Shown here: positions 35,038 through 43,067 of the stretch, in pieces
Position numbering within the stretch: position 1 is the stretch's first letter
Layout: the number at the start of each line of letters is the position of its first letter
NCBI GenBank assembly: GCA_018335855.1
Contig: JAGXRM010000055.1
Coordinates: forward strand, 32,009 to 96,008
Direction: 5' to 3'
Source of the DNA: Clostridiales bacterium
GTDB taxonomy: Bacteria > Bacillota > Dethiobacteria > Dethiobacterales > Dethiobacteraceae
DNA: 64,000 nt
The notes under the pieces: model-generated
What the model was told of the DNA's origin: nothing
What the model saw: only the letters and a program-made list of their open reading frames with translations
Database searches by the model: none
Made by a program: the position numbers and the translations under genes

Positions 35038-35315
35038 AGCTTAAAGAGGGTAAAATCACCAAGGAAAAAGCAGATAAAATCACAGCTAAAATTGACTCAA
35101 GGATTGAGAAAATACAACAGTTTAACAGCCTTACAACACAGCAGAAAAAGGATAAACTAATTGGTGATTTTAAAGCATCCCTGGATGAAAAGGTCAAAGC
35201 CGGTAGACTGACCCAGGAAATGGCTGATGAACTGCTCAAAAAATACACTGATAAGGTAAATCAGTGGGATGGCAGCGGTTATCCGAAGTTTGCCAGGAAA
35301 GGTTGCAAGCACTAG
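35013..35315 (+). pseudogene. DUF2680-like helical protein, N-terminus missing
   Basis: About 100 residues rich in Lys and Glu: LKEGKITKEKADKITAKIDSRIEKI, FKASLDEKVKAGRLTQEMADELLKKY, two repeats of a helix-turn pattern typical of DUF2680-type secreted proteins of Bacillota. Full members begin with a signal peptide, which is lacking; ATG 35013 has no ribosome site and lies on the junction with the GntR remnant. A bidirectional terminator follows at 35361. Confidence 0.55.
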
Positions 35316-35360
35316 AGCACTACGGTAAACAGCAAATTAATGCCAAGTCAAAAGCATGAA

Positions 35361-35398
35361 AAAAGGGAATCGGCCTAAATATAGGCTGATTCCCTTTT
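35361..35398. terminator. Bidirectional terminator
   Basis: AAAAGGGAATCxGCCTA arms with an AATA-type loop, between the DUF2680-like remnant and the convergent RND gene. Confidence 0.85.
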
Positions 35399-35431
35399 AG
35401 AGCTATTTATTATGCTATAACCCTACTCACT

Positions 35432-38400
35432 TCACTTACCGTGTGTTTGGGTTTGTACAATATTTGTAGCCTTGGGCAGCAGGCGGTCAAAAATGCTATA
35501 GATCAACGGAATTACAAAAAGTGTGAGTAGAGCGCCCACCGTCAAACCACCCATCACCGTCAGGGCAAGCGGCTGCTGCATCTCAGCACCGCTGCCGATG
35601 CCAAGCGCCAGCGGCATCAATGCCAAAACAGTTGTCAGCGTTGTCATTAATATGGGTCGCAGGCGGGTTTCTCCGGCTTCCAGCAAAGCACTGTTTAGAT
35701 CCAGGCCCCTGCCGCGCAGCTGATTTACATAGTCAATTAGAACAATGGCGTTATTGACCACCACTCCCGCCAGCATCACAACACCAATCAGTGACGGAAT
35801 ACTCAGCTTCTGGCCGGTCATAAGCAATGTAAAAATTACGCCGATAGCTGCAAGCGGCAGGGTGAACATTACTGTCAGCGGATGAATAAAAGACTCAAAC
35901 TGAGAAGCCATCACCATATAGACCAGGGCAACTGCCAAAGCGAGAGCCAGCAGCATCCCTGAAAACGCTGTCTGCATTTCCAAAACCTGTCCTCTGAACG
36001 AAGCTGAATAACCTGCCGGCAAACTCAATCCGTCAACAGCTGCTTGTATATCCCGCCGGGCACTAATCAAATCTTTACCCTCGGTGAGATTTGCGGTTAC
36101 AGTTACTGTACGTTGATTGTTGCGCCTGTTAATGACTCTTGGCCCTTGGGCTCTTTCCACTTCAGCCACGTCGCCAACCCGGACTATGCGGCCGCCCTGG
36201 GTGCTGACAATGACATCAGAGATGTGGGTGAGGCTGTCCCTCTGATCATCCTGCATTTTTACCACTACGGCCAGTTCATAGCCGTCTCTTGTAATCCGCG
36301 TGGCGGTCTCGCCCTGGAAGGCAGAACGGATGGCGCTTCCCACAACCATGGGATTAACACCCATCATTAATGCCCGCTCCAAGTCAAGCCTCACCTGAAC
36401 CTCAGGATTACGGGCTGCCAGTGAATTCTCTGTCGATGCTACATAATCTAGTTCTGACAGAATGCCTTCAAGCCGGCCAGCGTGTTCGCCAAGGGTTTCC
36501 AAATCCCGGCCCCTCAGCTCTACCTCAATTCCACTCCCACCAAGCATACCACCGCCTGCCATTCTCATCGCGCTTACAGTAATCTGAGCCTCAGGTACAA
36601 GCGGTAGCTTTTCCTCCAGTTGAGCGATAAATGCCTGCGTTGACAGATCCCGCGCCTCCACCGGTCTCAGTTGGAATGAAACACGAGCTCGGTTAGGCAC
36701 TGACTGGCCGCCGCCACCCATTATTGATCCCATCTGTCCTGAGCCGGAACCTATGGTTGTGCTGACAATTTCCACATTGGGGTCGCTTATCAGCAACTCT
36801 TCAATTTGACGCACCACAGCCTCGGTATCAGCAATTTTAGTGTCACTTGGCATTAAGATATTTACTCTGCCGGTTCCTTCATCAAAAGCCGGAATCATTT
36901 CCCCTCCCAACCGTGGAACCATAAGCAGACTGGCGACAAAGAGTGCTGCAACCACAGCAAGGGTAACTGATTTACGCCGTAATACAAAGGAGAGGGCCCT
37001 GCGGTAAAGAGGAGCGATCCCGGATGCCTTGGTAATAGCATCCCCCATGCCCGGCCGCAAGAGGGCAGCAGAAAACATCGGGATTACAGTAAGTGCTACC
37101 CCCAATGAAGCCAGTAGCGCAAAACTCACTGTAAGAGCAAGGTCACGGAAGAAAATGCCGGCGATACCGCCCACAAATACTACAGGCAGAAAAACAGCTA
37201 CAGTAGTCAGAGTGGATGCGGTAATTGCCATCCCCACCTCCCGCGTTCCCTCAAAGGCAGCATCCTGGCTGCTTTTACCGTTTTGCAGGTGCCTGAAAAT
37301 ATTCTCGATCACCACAATGGAATTGTCCACCAGCATCCCCACACCTAGAGCCAGTCCGCCAAGTGTCATCATGTTGACTGTGAGGCCGGCAAAGAACATG
37401 AGAATAAAGGTGCTAATCAGTGAAACTGGTATCGAGAGCGCAATAATTAATGTGCTGCGCATATTACGTAAAAAGAAAAGCAGGATCAGAAGCGCCAAAG
37501 CACCGCCAATCAGGGCATTACGTACCAGCGAGCTGATAGATAGTTCTACAAAAAATGATTGGTCTTCTGTGGGGATAAATGAAATTCCCTCATATTCATT
37601 GCCAAGAGTCTCCAACTCAGTCTTAATCTGATTAGCTGTCAATACTGTATTGGCATCAGACCGTTTCGATATACTTAAGCTAAGGTTGGGTATCCTGTTC
37701 ACCCGGTTAATAACCGCCTGCTGCTGTGACTGCAAGCTTACCTTGGCCACATCTTTTACATACACTGGTACAGGCACAGGCTGGGGTTGGCCTGGAACAG
37801 CCACTGTCTTCATACCAACCATTAGGCCTTCAATCTCCTCCACAGCCTGTGTGCGCACCACTGTGCGGATTAACCAGCGTGTTCCTTCCTCCATAACATT
37901 ACCGCCGGGAATATTGATATTGGCAATACGCAGCGCATTTGTCACAGCTGATAACGGGATATTATACTCCTGCAGCTTAGCTGCATCGACTATTACAGTT
38001 ATTTCTTCACTAAGCCCGCCGCTGATACTTACAGACGCCACACCCTCCAGCCGTTCCAGTCGCTGTGCAAAAATAGTAGAGAGACGGGTCAACTCCACCA
38101 TGTCATAGCTATCTGATGCAACTGCCACACTCATAACCGGCATCATAGATGGATCAAATTTAAATATAGTCGGTGCAGACACATCACTGGGCAGGAAGCG
38201 CGCGACCTGGTCCAGGTTCTCCCGCATTTCTACAGCTGCTGCATCCATATCAGCGCCCCAGTTAAACATTAATATAATCGTTGCAGATCCTTCTCTGGAC
38301 ACAGACTGGATTTCACGCACATTGGTAAGAGTACCCAAAGAGCCTTCAAGCACCTGGGTAACGTGCTGTTCCACTTCTTCCGGGGCTGCACCGGGATAAG

Positions 38401-38551
38401 ATACCATAACGGCCGCACCTGGGAATGTTATATCAGGAAACAGATCCACCGGCGTACGTGACCAGGAAACAGTACCCAGCAAAACTACAGCGGCGATAAG
38501 CATAATAACAGTGACTTTACGTGTAACGGCAAACTTAATTAAACTCTGCAT
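35432..38551 (-). CDS. RND-family efflux transporter (AcrB/HME-like)
   Basis: 1039 residues, normal for an RND pump. Twelve helices with the large loops between helices 1-2 and 7-8; KVTVIMLIAAVVLLGTVSW first helix, TPVDLFPDITFPGAAVMVSYPGAAPEEVEQ conserved start of the porter domain, LGGLALGVGMLVDNSIVVIENIFR (helix 4 with the proton-relay Asp residues) and GVVMLAGVVVNNAIVLIDYVNQLRGRG in the second half. Such pumps move drugs, lipids or metals out with proton uptake. The usual membrane-fusion and outer-membrane partners are not next to it, as in some Gram-positive RND proteins. ATG 38551 follows GGAGGTTAAC. The TetR gene upstream is 19 bases away, a two-gene operon. Confidence 0.93.
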   Translation of the reverse strand: MQSLIKFAVTRKVTVIMLIAAVVLLGTVSWSRTPVDLFPDITFPGAAVMVSYPGAAPEEVEQHVTQVLEGSLGTLTNVREIQSVSREGSATIILMFNWGADMDAAAVEMRENLDQVARFLPSDVSAPTIFKFDPSMMPVMSVAVASDSYDMVELTRLSTIFAQRLERLEGVASVSISGGLSEEITVIVDAAKLQEYNIPLSAVTNALRIANINIPGGNVMEEGTRWLIRTVVRTQAVEEIEGLMVGMKTVAVPGQPQPVPVPVYVKDVAKVSLQSQQQAVINRVNRIPNLSLSISKRSDANTVLTANQIKTELETLGNEYEGISFIPTEDQSFFVELSISSLVRNALIGGALALLILLFFLRNMRSTLIIALSIPVSLISTFILMFFAGLTVNMMTLGGLALGVGMLVDNSIVVIENIFRHLQNGKSSQDAAFEGTREVGMAITASTLTTVAVFLPVVFVGGIAGIFFRDLALTVSFALLASLGVALTVIPMFSAALLRPGMGDAITKASGIAPLYRRALSFVLRRKSVTLAVVAALFVASLLMVPRLGGEMIPAFDEGTGRVNILMPSDTKIADTEAVVRQIEELLISDPNVEIVSTTIGSGSGQMGSIMGGGGQSVPNRARVSFQLRPVEARDLSTQAFIAQLEEKLPLVPEAQITVSAMRMAGGGMLGGSGIEVELRGRDLETLGEHAGRLEGILSELDYVASTENSLAARNPEVQVRLDLERALMMGVNPMVVGSAIRSAFQGETATRITRDGYELAVVVKMQDDQRDSLTHISDVIVSTQGGRIVRVGDVAEVERAQGPRVINRRNNQRTVTVTANLTEGKDLISARRDIQAAVDGLSLPAGYSASFRGQVLEMQTAFSGMLLALALAVALVYMVMASQFESFIHPLTVMFTLPLAAIGVIFTLLMTGQKLSIPSLIGVVMLAGVVVNNAIVLIDYVNQLRGRGLDLNSALLEAGETRLRPILMTTLTTVLALMPLALGIGSGAEMQQPLALTVMGGLTVGALLTLFVIPLIYSIFDRLLPKATNIVQTQTHGK

Positions 38552-38570
38552 GTGTTAACCTCCTGATAGT

Positions 38571-39176
38571 TTAATCCCTGGTGCACAATGTTGTTTTTTC
38601 CACCGCAATACCCGACAAAACCATCTTCAGTACTTCGGGCATAATCTGTTTTTCATCCAAGTGACTGCGAAACATATGCCCCATACTCAGATTATTTATC
38701 ATAGCCAGCAGCGCTGCTGCGATAATTTCAGACTTGTGAGGACGAAATTCCCCGTTATCAATCCCCCTTGCCAACTCATCTGCATACCTTCCCTCAATAC
38801 GCTTTATCACATTGATGACTTCAAAAAAAGCAGCTCCATTTTTTACTTTTCGCATCAGCTCCGGCTCTTCCGCAAAAAAACGGTGCATGAGCACAACTTT
38901 ACCCACTGCCAACTTGTAATGGGCATTAACCATGGCGGCAATGCAGTTAAAACTGCTGCCCCTGCTTTCTCTGGCAGCATTGTCCACGACCTTATACAGT
39001 TCTTCGATACCGGATATAAATGTCTGCTGTATCAAATCCTGCTTACTATTGAAATACAAATAAACGGTACCTTTGGCCACACCTGCAGCAGCCGCTACCT
39101 TGTCAATGGTTATTTGGCCGCCTTCTTCCAGCAGCCGGCCTGTCGCTTTGATAATAGCAACTTTTTTATCATCCAA
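38571..39176 (-). CDS. TetR-family repressor of the RND pump
   Basis: 201 residues. ITIDKVAAAAGVAKGTVYLYFNSKQDLIQQTFI is the TetR helix-turn-helix with the canonical YxYFxxKxxL end; the rest is helical ligand-binding domain with a conserved MVNAHYKLAVG and RRFFAEEPEL-like segment. TTG 39176 is chosen because AAGGAGG precedes it; an ATG at 39212 has no ribosome site and lies inside the operator. Operator TTATGACTGA-CCGT-TCAGTCATAA covers the start region, so the protein most likely represses itself and the downstream pump gene until a ligand binds. Confidence 0.92.
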   Translation of the reverse strand: MDDKKVAIIKATGRLLEEGGQITIDKVAAAAGVAKGTVYLYFNSKQDLIQQTFISGIEELYKVVDNAARESRGSSFNCIAAMVNAHYKLAVGKVVLMHRFFAEEPELMRKVKNGAAFFEVINVIKRIEGRYADELARGIDNGEFRPHKSEIIAAALLAMINNLSMGHMFRSHLDEKQIMPEVLKMVLSGIAVEKTTLCTRD

Positions 39177-39190
39177 TGCTCTACGCCTCC

Positions 39191-39214
39191 TTATGACTGA
39201 CCGTTCAGTCATAA
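39191..39214. promoter_or_regulatory. TetR operator
   Basis: Perfect 10-bp arms TTATGACTGA (39191-39200) and TCAGTCATAA (39205-39214) with a 4-base centre, between the -10 box and the TTG start. Typical of TetR operators (TGACTGACNNTCAGTCA style). Confidence 0.85.
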
Positions 39215-39218
39215 GGGT

Positions 39219-39247
39219 AACATACCACTCCTTACATTGACTGTCAA
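39219..39247 (-). promoter_or_regulatory. Sigma-A promoter of the tetR-RND operon
   Basis: On the minus strand TTGACA (39247-39242), 17-base spacer, TATGTT (39224-39219). Confidence 0.8.
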
Positions 39248-39275
39248 TATCTGAGCCCGAATCTCTATTAAAACT

Positions 39276-39554
39276 TCATAATTGGCAAAAAAAATGGCGC
39301 ATAGCAGCGCCGTTATCTAACTCGTAATGCTCTCCATCCATGGCAGTGGCAAGGTTTTCCAGGGTGCTTCCCACCTTGCCTGCCACCTCCTGATGTTTCA
39401 ACGCATGAATAGTTACTGCCTCAGCAATAGCCCTAAGCACCCGGGCAATATTTTTGTACCCTTCTTTCTCCGCCTTTTGAGCAAATGCAAGGTACTTTCG
39501 ATTAGCCTGCGATTCACCTGCGAAAGCATCCATCAGGTTTTTATCAGTTTTCAT
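39276..39554 (-). pseudogene. Truncated rubrerythrin-like protein
   Basis: 92 residues. MKTDKNLMDAFAGESQANRKYLAFAQKAEKEGY and RAIAEAVTIHALKHQEVAGKVGSTLENL are the first two helices of the rubrerythrin fold, with the diiron ligands E...(E)xxH. Full proteins are 165-190 residues with two more helices and a rubredoxin tail. Here the frame drifts into AMDGEHYELDNGAAMRHFFCQL and stops at TGA, so half the diiron site is missing. Rubrerythrins remove hydrogen peroxide in anaerobes; this copy should not work. Confidence 0.75.
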
Positions 39555-39815
39555 TAAAATCTCTCTTAATTTTGTATTATTGCCTCCGTCAAAAAAAATA
39601 AACAGAAGGCTCTATATGTATTTCCATAAAAACAAAGGAAAAAACTTCCTCCACATAGAGATTTAGCCATCGTAGCACTATTGTTTATATTTACCGATGA
39701 ACGAATTAAGGTGCAGGTAATTCTGCCGGCTGGTAGAAATATATTTAAACTGAACAGAGATTGGAAATAAAGCTATATGGATGCTCCTTTTGCAGCAAAT
39801 TTAGAGAGGAGTGAT

Positions 39816-40682
39816 ATGATGCGTGCCGCAGCACTGAGTTTCGCGGGCTCTGACTTTATCACAAGACAGGGCTTCAAAGAACATGTTTATAAGACTGTTC
39901 CGCCAGGCGGTGATGATGAATTACTGCTGGTCTTTCCGCAACACCTGGCCTTGCTCCTGGCTTTTCGCTGCAAAGAGCTGGGACAACCGTTAAGCCTGGC
40001 AGAAGCTTTTGCGGCCTTCATGAAGCTGCCGCACTCATGGCACAGGGAATACCTGAATATGCAGCATGAAATCGCACGCAGCCTGTCCGCCTATCTTGTA
40101 CCAGGCAGTCTTTGGCTGCAGGATGGCGGCATTTACAGCAGCTCTTGCCTGATTTCACCCGGCGGGGAGATGTTGGGATATCAACGCCAGATTTTTCTCT
40201 CCCGCCAGGAACGCGAACTCGGGTTATCACGGGGGGAGGAAGCAGAAGTTTTTGAGACCGGGATTGGCCGGCTCGGCATTATAATTGGCACTGACGCCTG
40301 GTATCCAGAAGTGGGCCGGGTACTGGCGCTTAAAGGCGCTGAGGTTGTCTGCCACTGCGGGGCACTGTCGGCAGGTGAAAACAGGTGGCTGCAGCTGGCC
40401 GGCATGTGGCAGCAGGTGCAGCAGAACCAGTTTTTCTGCGTGGAAAGCCAGCTGGCAGCCGAGATTGCAGGTCAGAAATTTGCTGCGGAATCACTGCTGC
40501 ATGCCCCGTGCGAAATGACTGCAGGTTTTGAAGGTATACTGGCCCGTGGCGGGCTGGGGGGTGAGCCGGTGTCAGCGGAATTGGATAAAGAGAAGCGCCT
40601 GCAGGTTGTAAACTCGTATCCTCTTTTGAAATTGTTAAACCCCATGGCATATGAAGATATGTCGGGGGGTGAGTGTAAATGA
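39816..40682 (+). CDS. Carbon-nitrogen hydrolase-fold protein without catalytic residues
   Basis: 288 residues. Overall plan fits the nitrilase superfamily and parallels the next gene, but all three catalytic positions are changed. The Glu position (VFPE in the paralogue) is VFPQ (LLLVFPQHLALLLA), the Lys position is Gln or Arg (GYQRQIFLSRQERELGL), and the Cys position is GIIIGTDAWYPE, with Gly in place of Cys. It should not hydrolyse amides or nitriles. ATG 39816 follows GAGAGGAG; ATG 39777 lacks a site. The last bases overlap the start of the active paralogue by 4, so it probably forms a hetero-oligomer or acts as a regulatory subunit (inference). Confidence 0.8.
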   Translation: MMRAAALSFAGSDFITRQGFKEHVYKTVPPGGDDELLLVFPQHLALLLAFRCKELGQPLSLAEAFAAFMKLPHSWHREYLNMQHEIARSLSAYLVPGSLWLQDGGIYSSSCLISPGGEMLGYQRQIFLSRQERELGLSRGEEAEVFETGIGRLGIIIGTDAWYPEVGRVLALKGAEVVCHCGALSAGENRWLQLAGMWQQVQQNQFFCVESQLAAEIAGQKFAAESLLHAPCEMTAGFEGILARGGLGGEPVSAELDKEKRLQVVNSYPLLKLLNPMAYEDMSGGECK

Positions 40683-41722
40683 AGATTAAAGAAAGGTTAT
40701 TTCTAAAGCAGCTTTACTGGCGGACAAGGCCTGCCTTGGTAGAGAAGTATTTAAGGGGTAAAAAAATTCACAGGACAGCCAACTGCCACAGTGTCGACCG
40801 GCGGCGCGTGAAAGTAGCGGCGGCACAGCTTGAAATAAAGCTTTTTAAAAATCCTGTCCACTATGTTGAAGAGATGTACCGTCATGTAAAAAAGGCGGCT
40901 GAATCCGGGGTGCAGCTGGTTGTCTTCCCTGAATACAACAGCTACCAGCTTTTCGGCCTTATCCCCGGCATAGAATCTATGGCCGTCAAACTGGATGACA
41001 CCGGCGGCGGTGTACAGTCGTTTGGAGTAATTGATCTTCTCTTATTTATCGGAAACCCCTTTAACATACTCTCTTATACCACCTTCTCCTCTCTCGCCCG
41101 TGAATTTGGTATTTACCTGATGGCAGGCAGCTTTCCCACACCCATTGACGGCAGTGTAATGAACCGGTCGGCACTATTTGCTCCCGACGGCGCCCTGGTT
41201 GGTGTCCAGGATAAAGTTCATCTTATGCCAAAAGAACACAAATTTAAACTTACCCCGGGCAGTAAACTGCATGCCTTTGACACTGAACTTGGCAGGCTCG
41301 CTCTGCCAGTCTGTATGGATGCCACTTATTTTGAGACCTTTCGCATCCTGGAGAAAAAAGGCACAGAAATAGTGCTCCTCCCCATCTCAGACCCTGCTTC
41401 CTATAATTACTGGCTGGCACTGCGGGGCATTTGGCCAAGAGTCCAGGAAAGCATGGTATACGGTGTTAAAAGCGCTCTGGTCGGGGATTTTTTGGGCCAG
41501 ATACATACAGGAAAAGCGGGTATTTTCGCGCCGCTTGAACTGACTCCAGACAGAGATGGCGTACTTGCCGAAGCGCACCATTTCGACCGGGAAGCGCTGG
41601 TTATCGCCGAGCTTAACCTGGAGGCTCTAAATGAGCTGAAAAAAAATCACCCTTACCTGGGTGATGGAAATCAAAGATTTATGAAAAAATATTTTCCCTC
41701 CGTCTACTATGAAACAACTTAG
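40679..41722 (+). CDS. Active carbon-nitrogen hydrolase (nitrilase superfamily)
   Basis: 347 residues. The catalytic triad is visible: Glu in QLVVFPEYNSY, Lys in QDKVHLMPKEH, and Cys in ALPVCMDATYFETF. The core begins VKVAAAQLEIKLFKNP after a 38-residue positively charged N-terminal extension (KERLFLKQLYWRTRPALVEKYLRGKK) unusual for the family. Such enzymes hydrolyse nitriles or amides or transfer acyl groups; the substrate is not evident. ATG 40679 overlaps the stop of the inactive paralogue (ATGA), coupling their translation. It is followed by convergent genes for a sugar transporter and a glycosidase. Confidence 0.9.
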   Translation: MKIKERLFLKQLYWRTRPALVEKYLRGKKIHRTANCHSVDRRRVKVAAAQLEIKLFKNPVHYVEEMYRHVKKAAESGVQLVVFPEYNSYQLFGLIPGIESMAVKLDDTGGGVQSFGVIDLLLFIGNPFNILSYTTFSSLAREFGIYLMAGSFPTPIDGSVMNRSALFAPDGALVGVQDKVHLMPKEHKFKLTPGSKLHAFDTELGRLALPVCMDATYFETFRILEKKGTEIVLLPISDPASYNYWLALRGIWPRVQESMVYGVKSALVGDFLGQIHTGKAGIFAPLELTPDRDGVLAEAHHFDREALVIAELNLEALNELKKNHPYLGDGNQRFMKKYFPSVYYETT

Positions 41723-43041
41723 AAGCCCGCTGCTTTTTCAGCGCTGTATGCCATAACTTCTTTCTCAGGATAATGGAGAAAGATAAAGCCGCCAACAAGG
41801 CAAAAAACCGCCGCTATCACACCAGTAAGCTGTACCCCCAGTGAATCTGCCGCTGTACTGCCGAAAAACTGCAGCAGCATTCCTGTGATAAATGTTGACA
41901 GTCCCATGGCTATTTTTAAAATCAGTCCCTGGGTGCCAAAATACATGGCCTCCCGCCGCTGTCCGGAAAGGGTCTCCTCCAGGTCGGTGATTGACGACAC
42001 CATGGCATCGGGCACCACAAACAGGCTGGAAAGGGGTATCCCTGTCAGTGCCATGATTAAAAATGCGAAGTTAACGGGCGACAGCCCTAAAACAGGCTGG
42101 CCCAGCAAATAGAACCAGGGGAAAATGGCGGCAAACAGGAAAAGTGCTGTTACTGAAATTATCTTAAGGCCAACTCTTTTAGCTAAGAAATTTATTAGCG
42201 GGAACATCAGTACAGCCACACCAAAGGTAGCAGCAAAAAAGAGCGATGTTTGCTCTTTTTCCAATCCCAGCAGTACCGTTACATAAAACGGCAGGCCAAG
42301 CGTAATAATGTTAAATCCAAACCAGAAAGTAACATTGCCTGCGAGAAAAATGCGAAAAGCCCTGTTTTTAAAAGTTGTAGTTACAGCTTCAATTAAGCCC
42401 AGACTGGCGGGTTCAGCCCTGGCGTAATCTTTTTCTTTAATCAGGGTTGGCAGATACATAAAGACAAGGCCGGTCAGCCCCAAACCCCAGACCATGCCCT
42501 TGAAGCCGAACATCCCAATCAGAATACCGGACCCCACCAGAGCCACAGCCACTCCAAGCAGCGTAAATCCCGCCTTCAGGGTAGCCAGATCCACCCTGTC
42601 GTTCTTGGTCTGCGCCAACTCAGGCATCAGTGCCAGGTAGGGGCAGACATAAACAGTAAAAAGAAAAAAGTAAGTCCCCATCATCAAAAGCAGGTATAGC
42701 ACATTCCACTTGCTTTCCGCCGCCACAGGAGGGTAAAAAAGGGCGATAAACACCAGGACATAAAGAAAGCCGCCGGCAAGCAGAAAAGGCATACGCCTGC
42801 CCAGTCTGCCGCGGAAGTTATCGGACCAGAGGGCAATTAAAGGGTCTGCGATGGCGTCAACAATCCTGCCAAACACCATAATAGAGCCAAACACAGCCGA
42901 CTGCATTAAAACCCCCCTGCTATCAGTAGCTGTTACATAGTAGAAAAAGAGCCAGGTAATCACAACCCTGTCTATCATGGCCCACCCGGCCGATGAGGCG
43001 GCATAAAGGATTTTGCCCGACAATGGGAGCTTTTTAACCAT
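41719..43041 (-). CDS. Sugar:cation symporter (GPH/MelB-like family)
   Basis: 440 residues, twelve hydrophobic segments. The start (ILYAASSAGWAMIDRVVITWLFFYYVT) and the FGRIVDAIADPLIALWSDN motif in loop 2-3 are the signature of glycoside-pentoside-hexuronide cation symporters, which move disaccharides or uronides with sodium or protons. GRLGRRMPFLLAGG is the conserved cytoplasmic loop. ATG 43041 is preceded by AAAGGGGG; an ATG 30 bases earlier has no site. Its gene lies 26 bases after the glycosidase gene on the same strand, so the two likely form an operon for import and breakdown of an oligosaccharide. Confidence 0.88.
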   Translation of the reverse strand: MVKKLPLSGKILYAASSAGWAMIDRVVITWLFFYYVTATDSRGVLMQSAVFGSIMVFGRIVDAIADPLIALWSDNFRGRLGRRMPFLLAGGFLYVLVFIALFYPPVAAESKWNVLYLLLMMGTYFFLFTVYVCPYLALMPELAQTKNDRVDLATLKAGFTLLGVAVALVGSGILIGMFGFKGMVWGLGLTGLVFMYLPTLIKEKDYARAEPASLGLIEAVTTTFKNRAFRIFLAGNVTFWFGFNIITLGLPFYVTVLLGLEKEQTSLFFAATFGVAVLMFPLINFLAKRVGLKIISVTALFLFAAIFPWFYLLGQPVLGLSPVNFAFLIMALTGIPLSSLFVVPDAMVSSITDLEETLSGQRREAMYFGTQGLILKIAMGLSTFITGMLLQFFGSTAADSLGVQLTGVIAAVFCLVGGFIFLHYPEKEVMAYSAEKAAGF

Positions 43042-43067
43042 CAGTTTTCCCCCTTTAGTTTTAGTTT

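Noticed and set aside
39276..39554. The rubrerythrin-like frame ends with TGA, so I tested it as a further selenoprotein.
   Set aside because: Downstream in frame there is no family sequence, and the preceding residues already depart from the family. It is a plain truncation.
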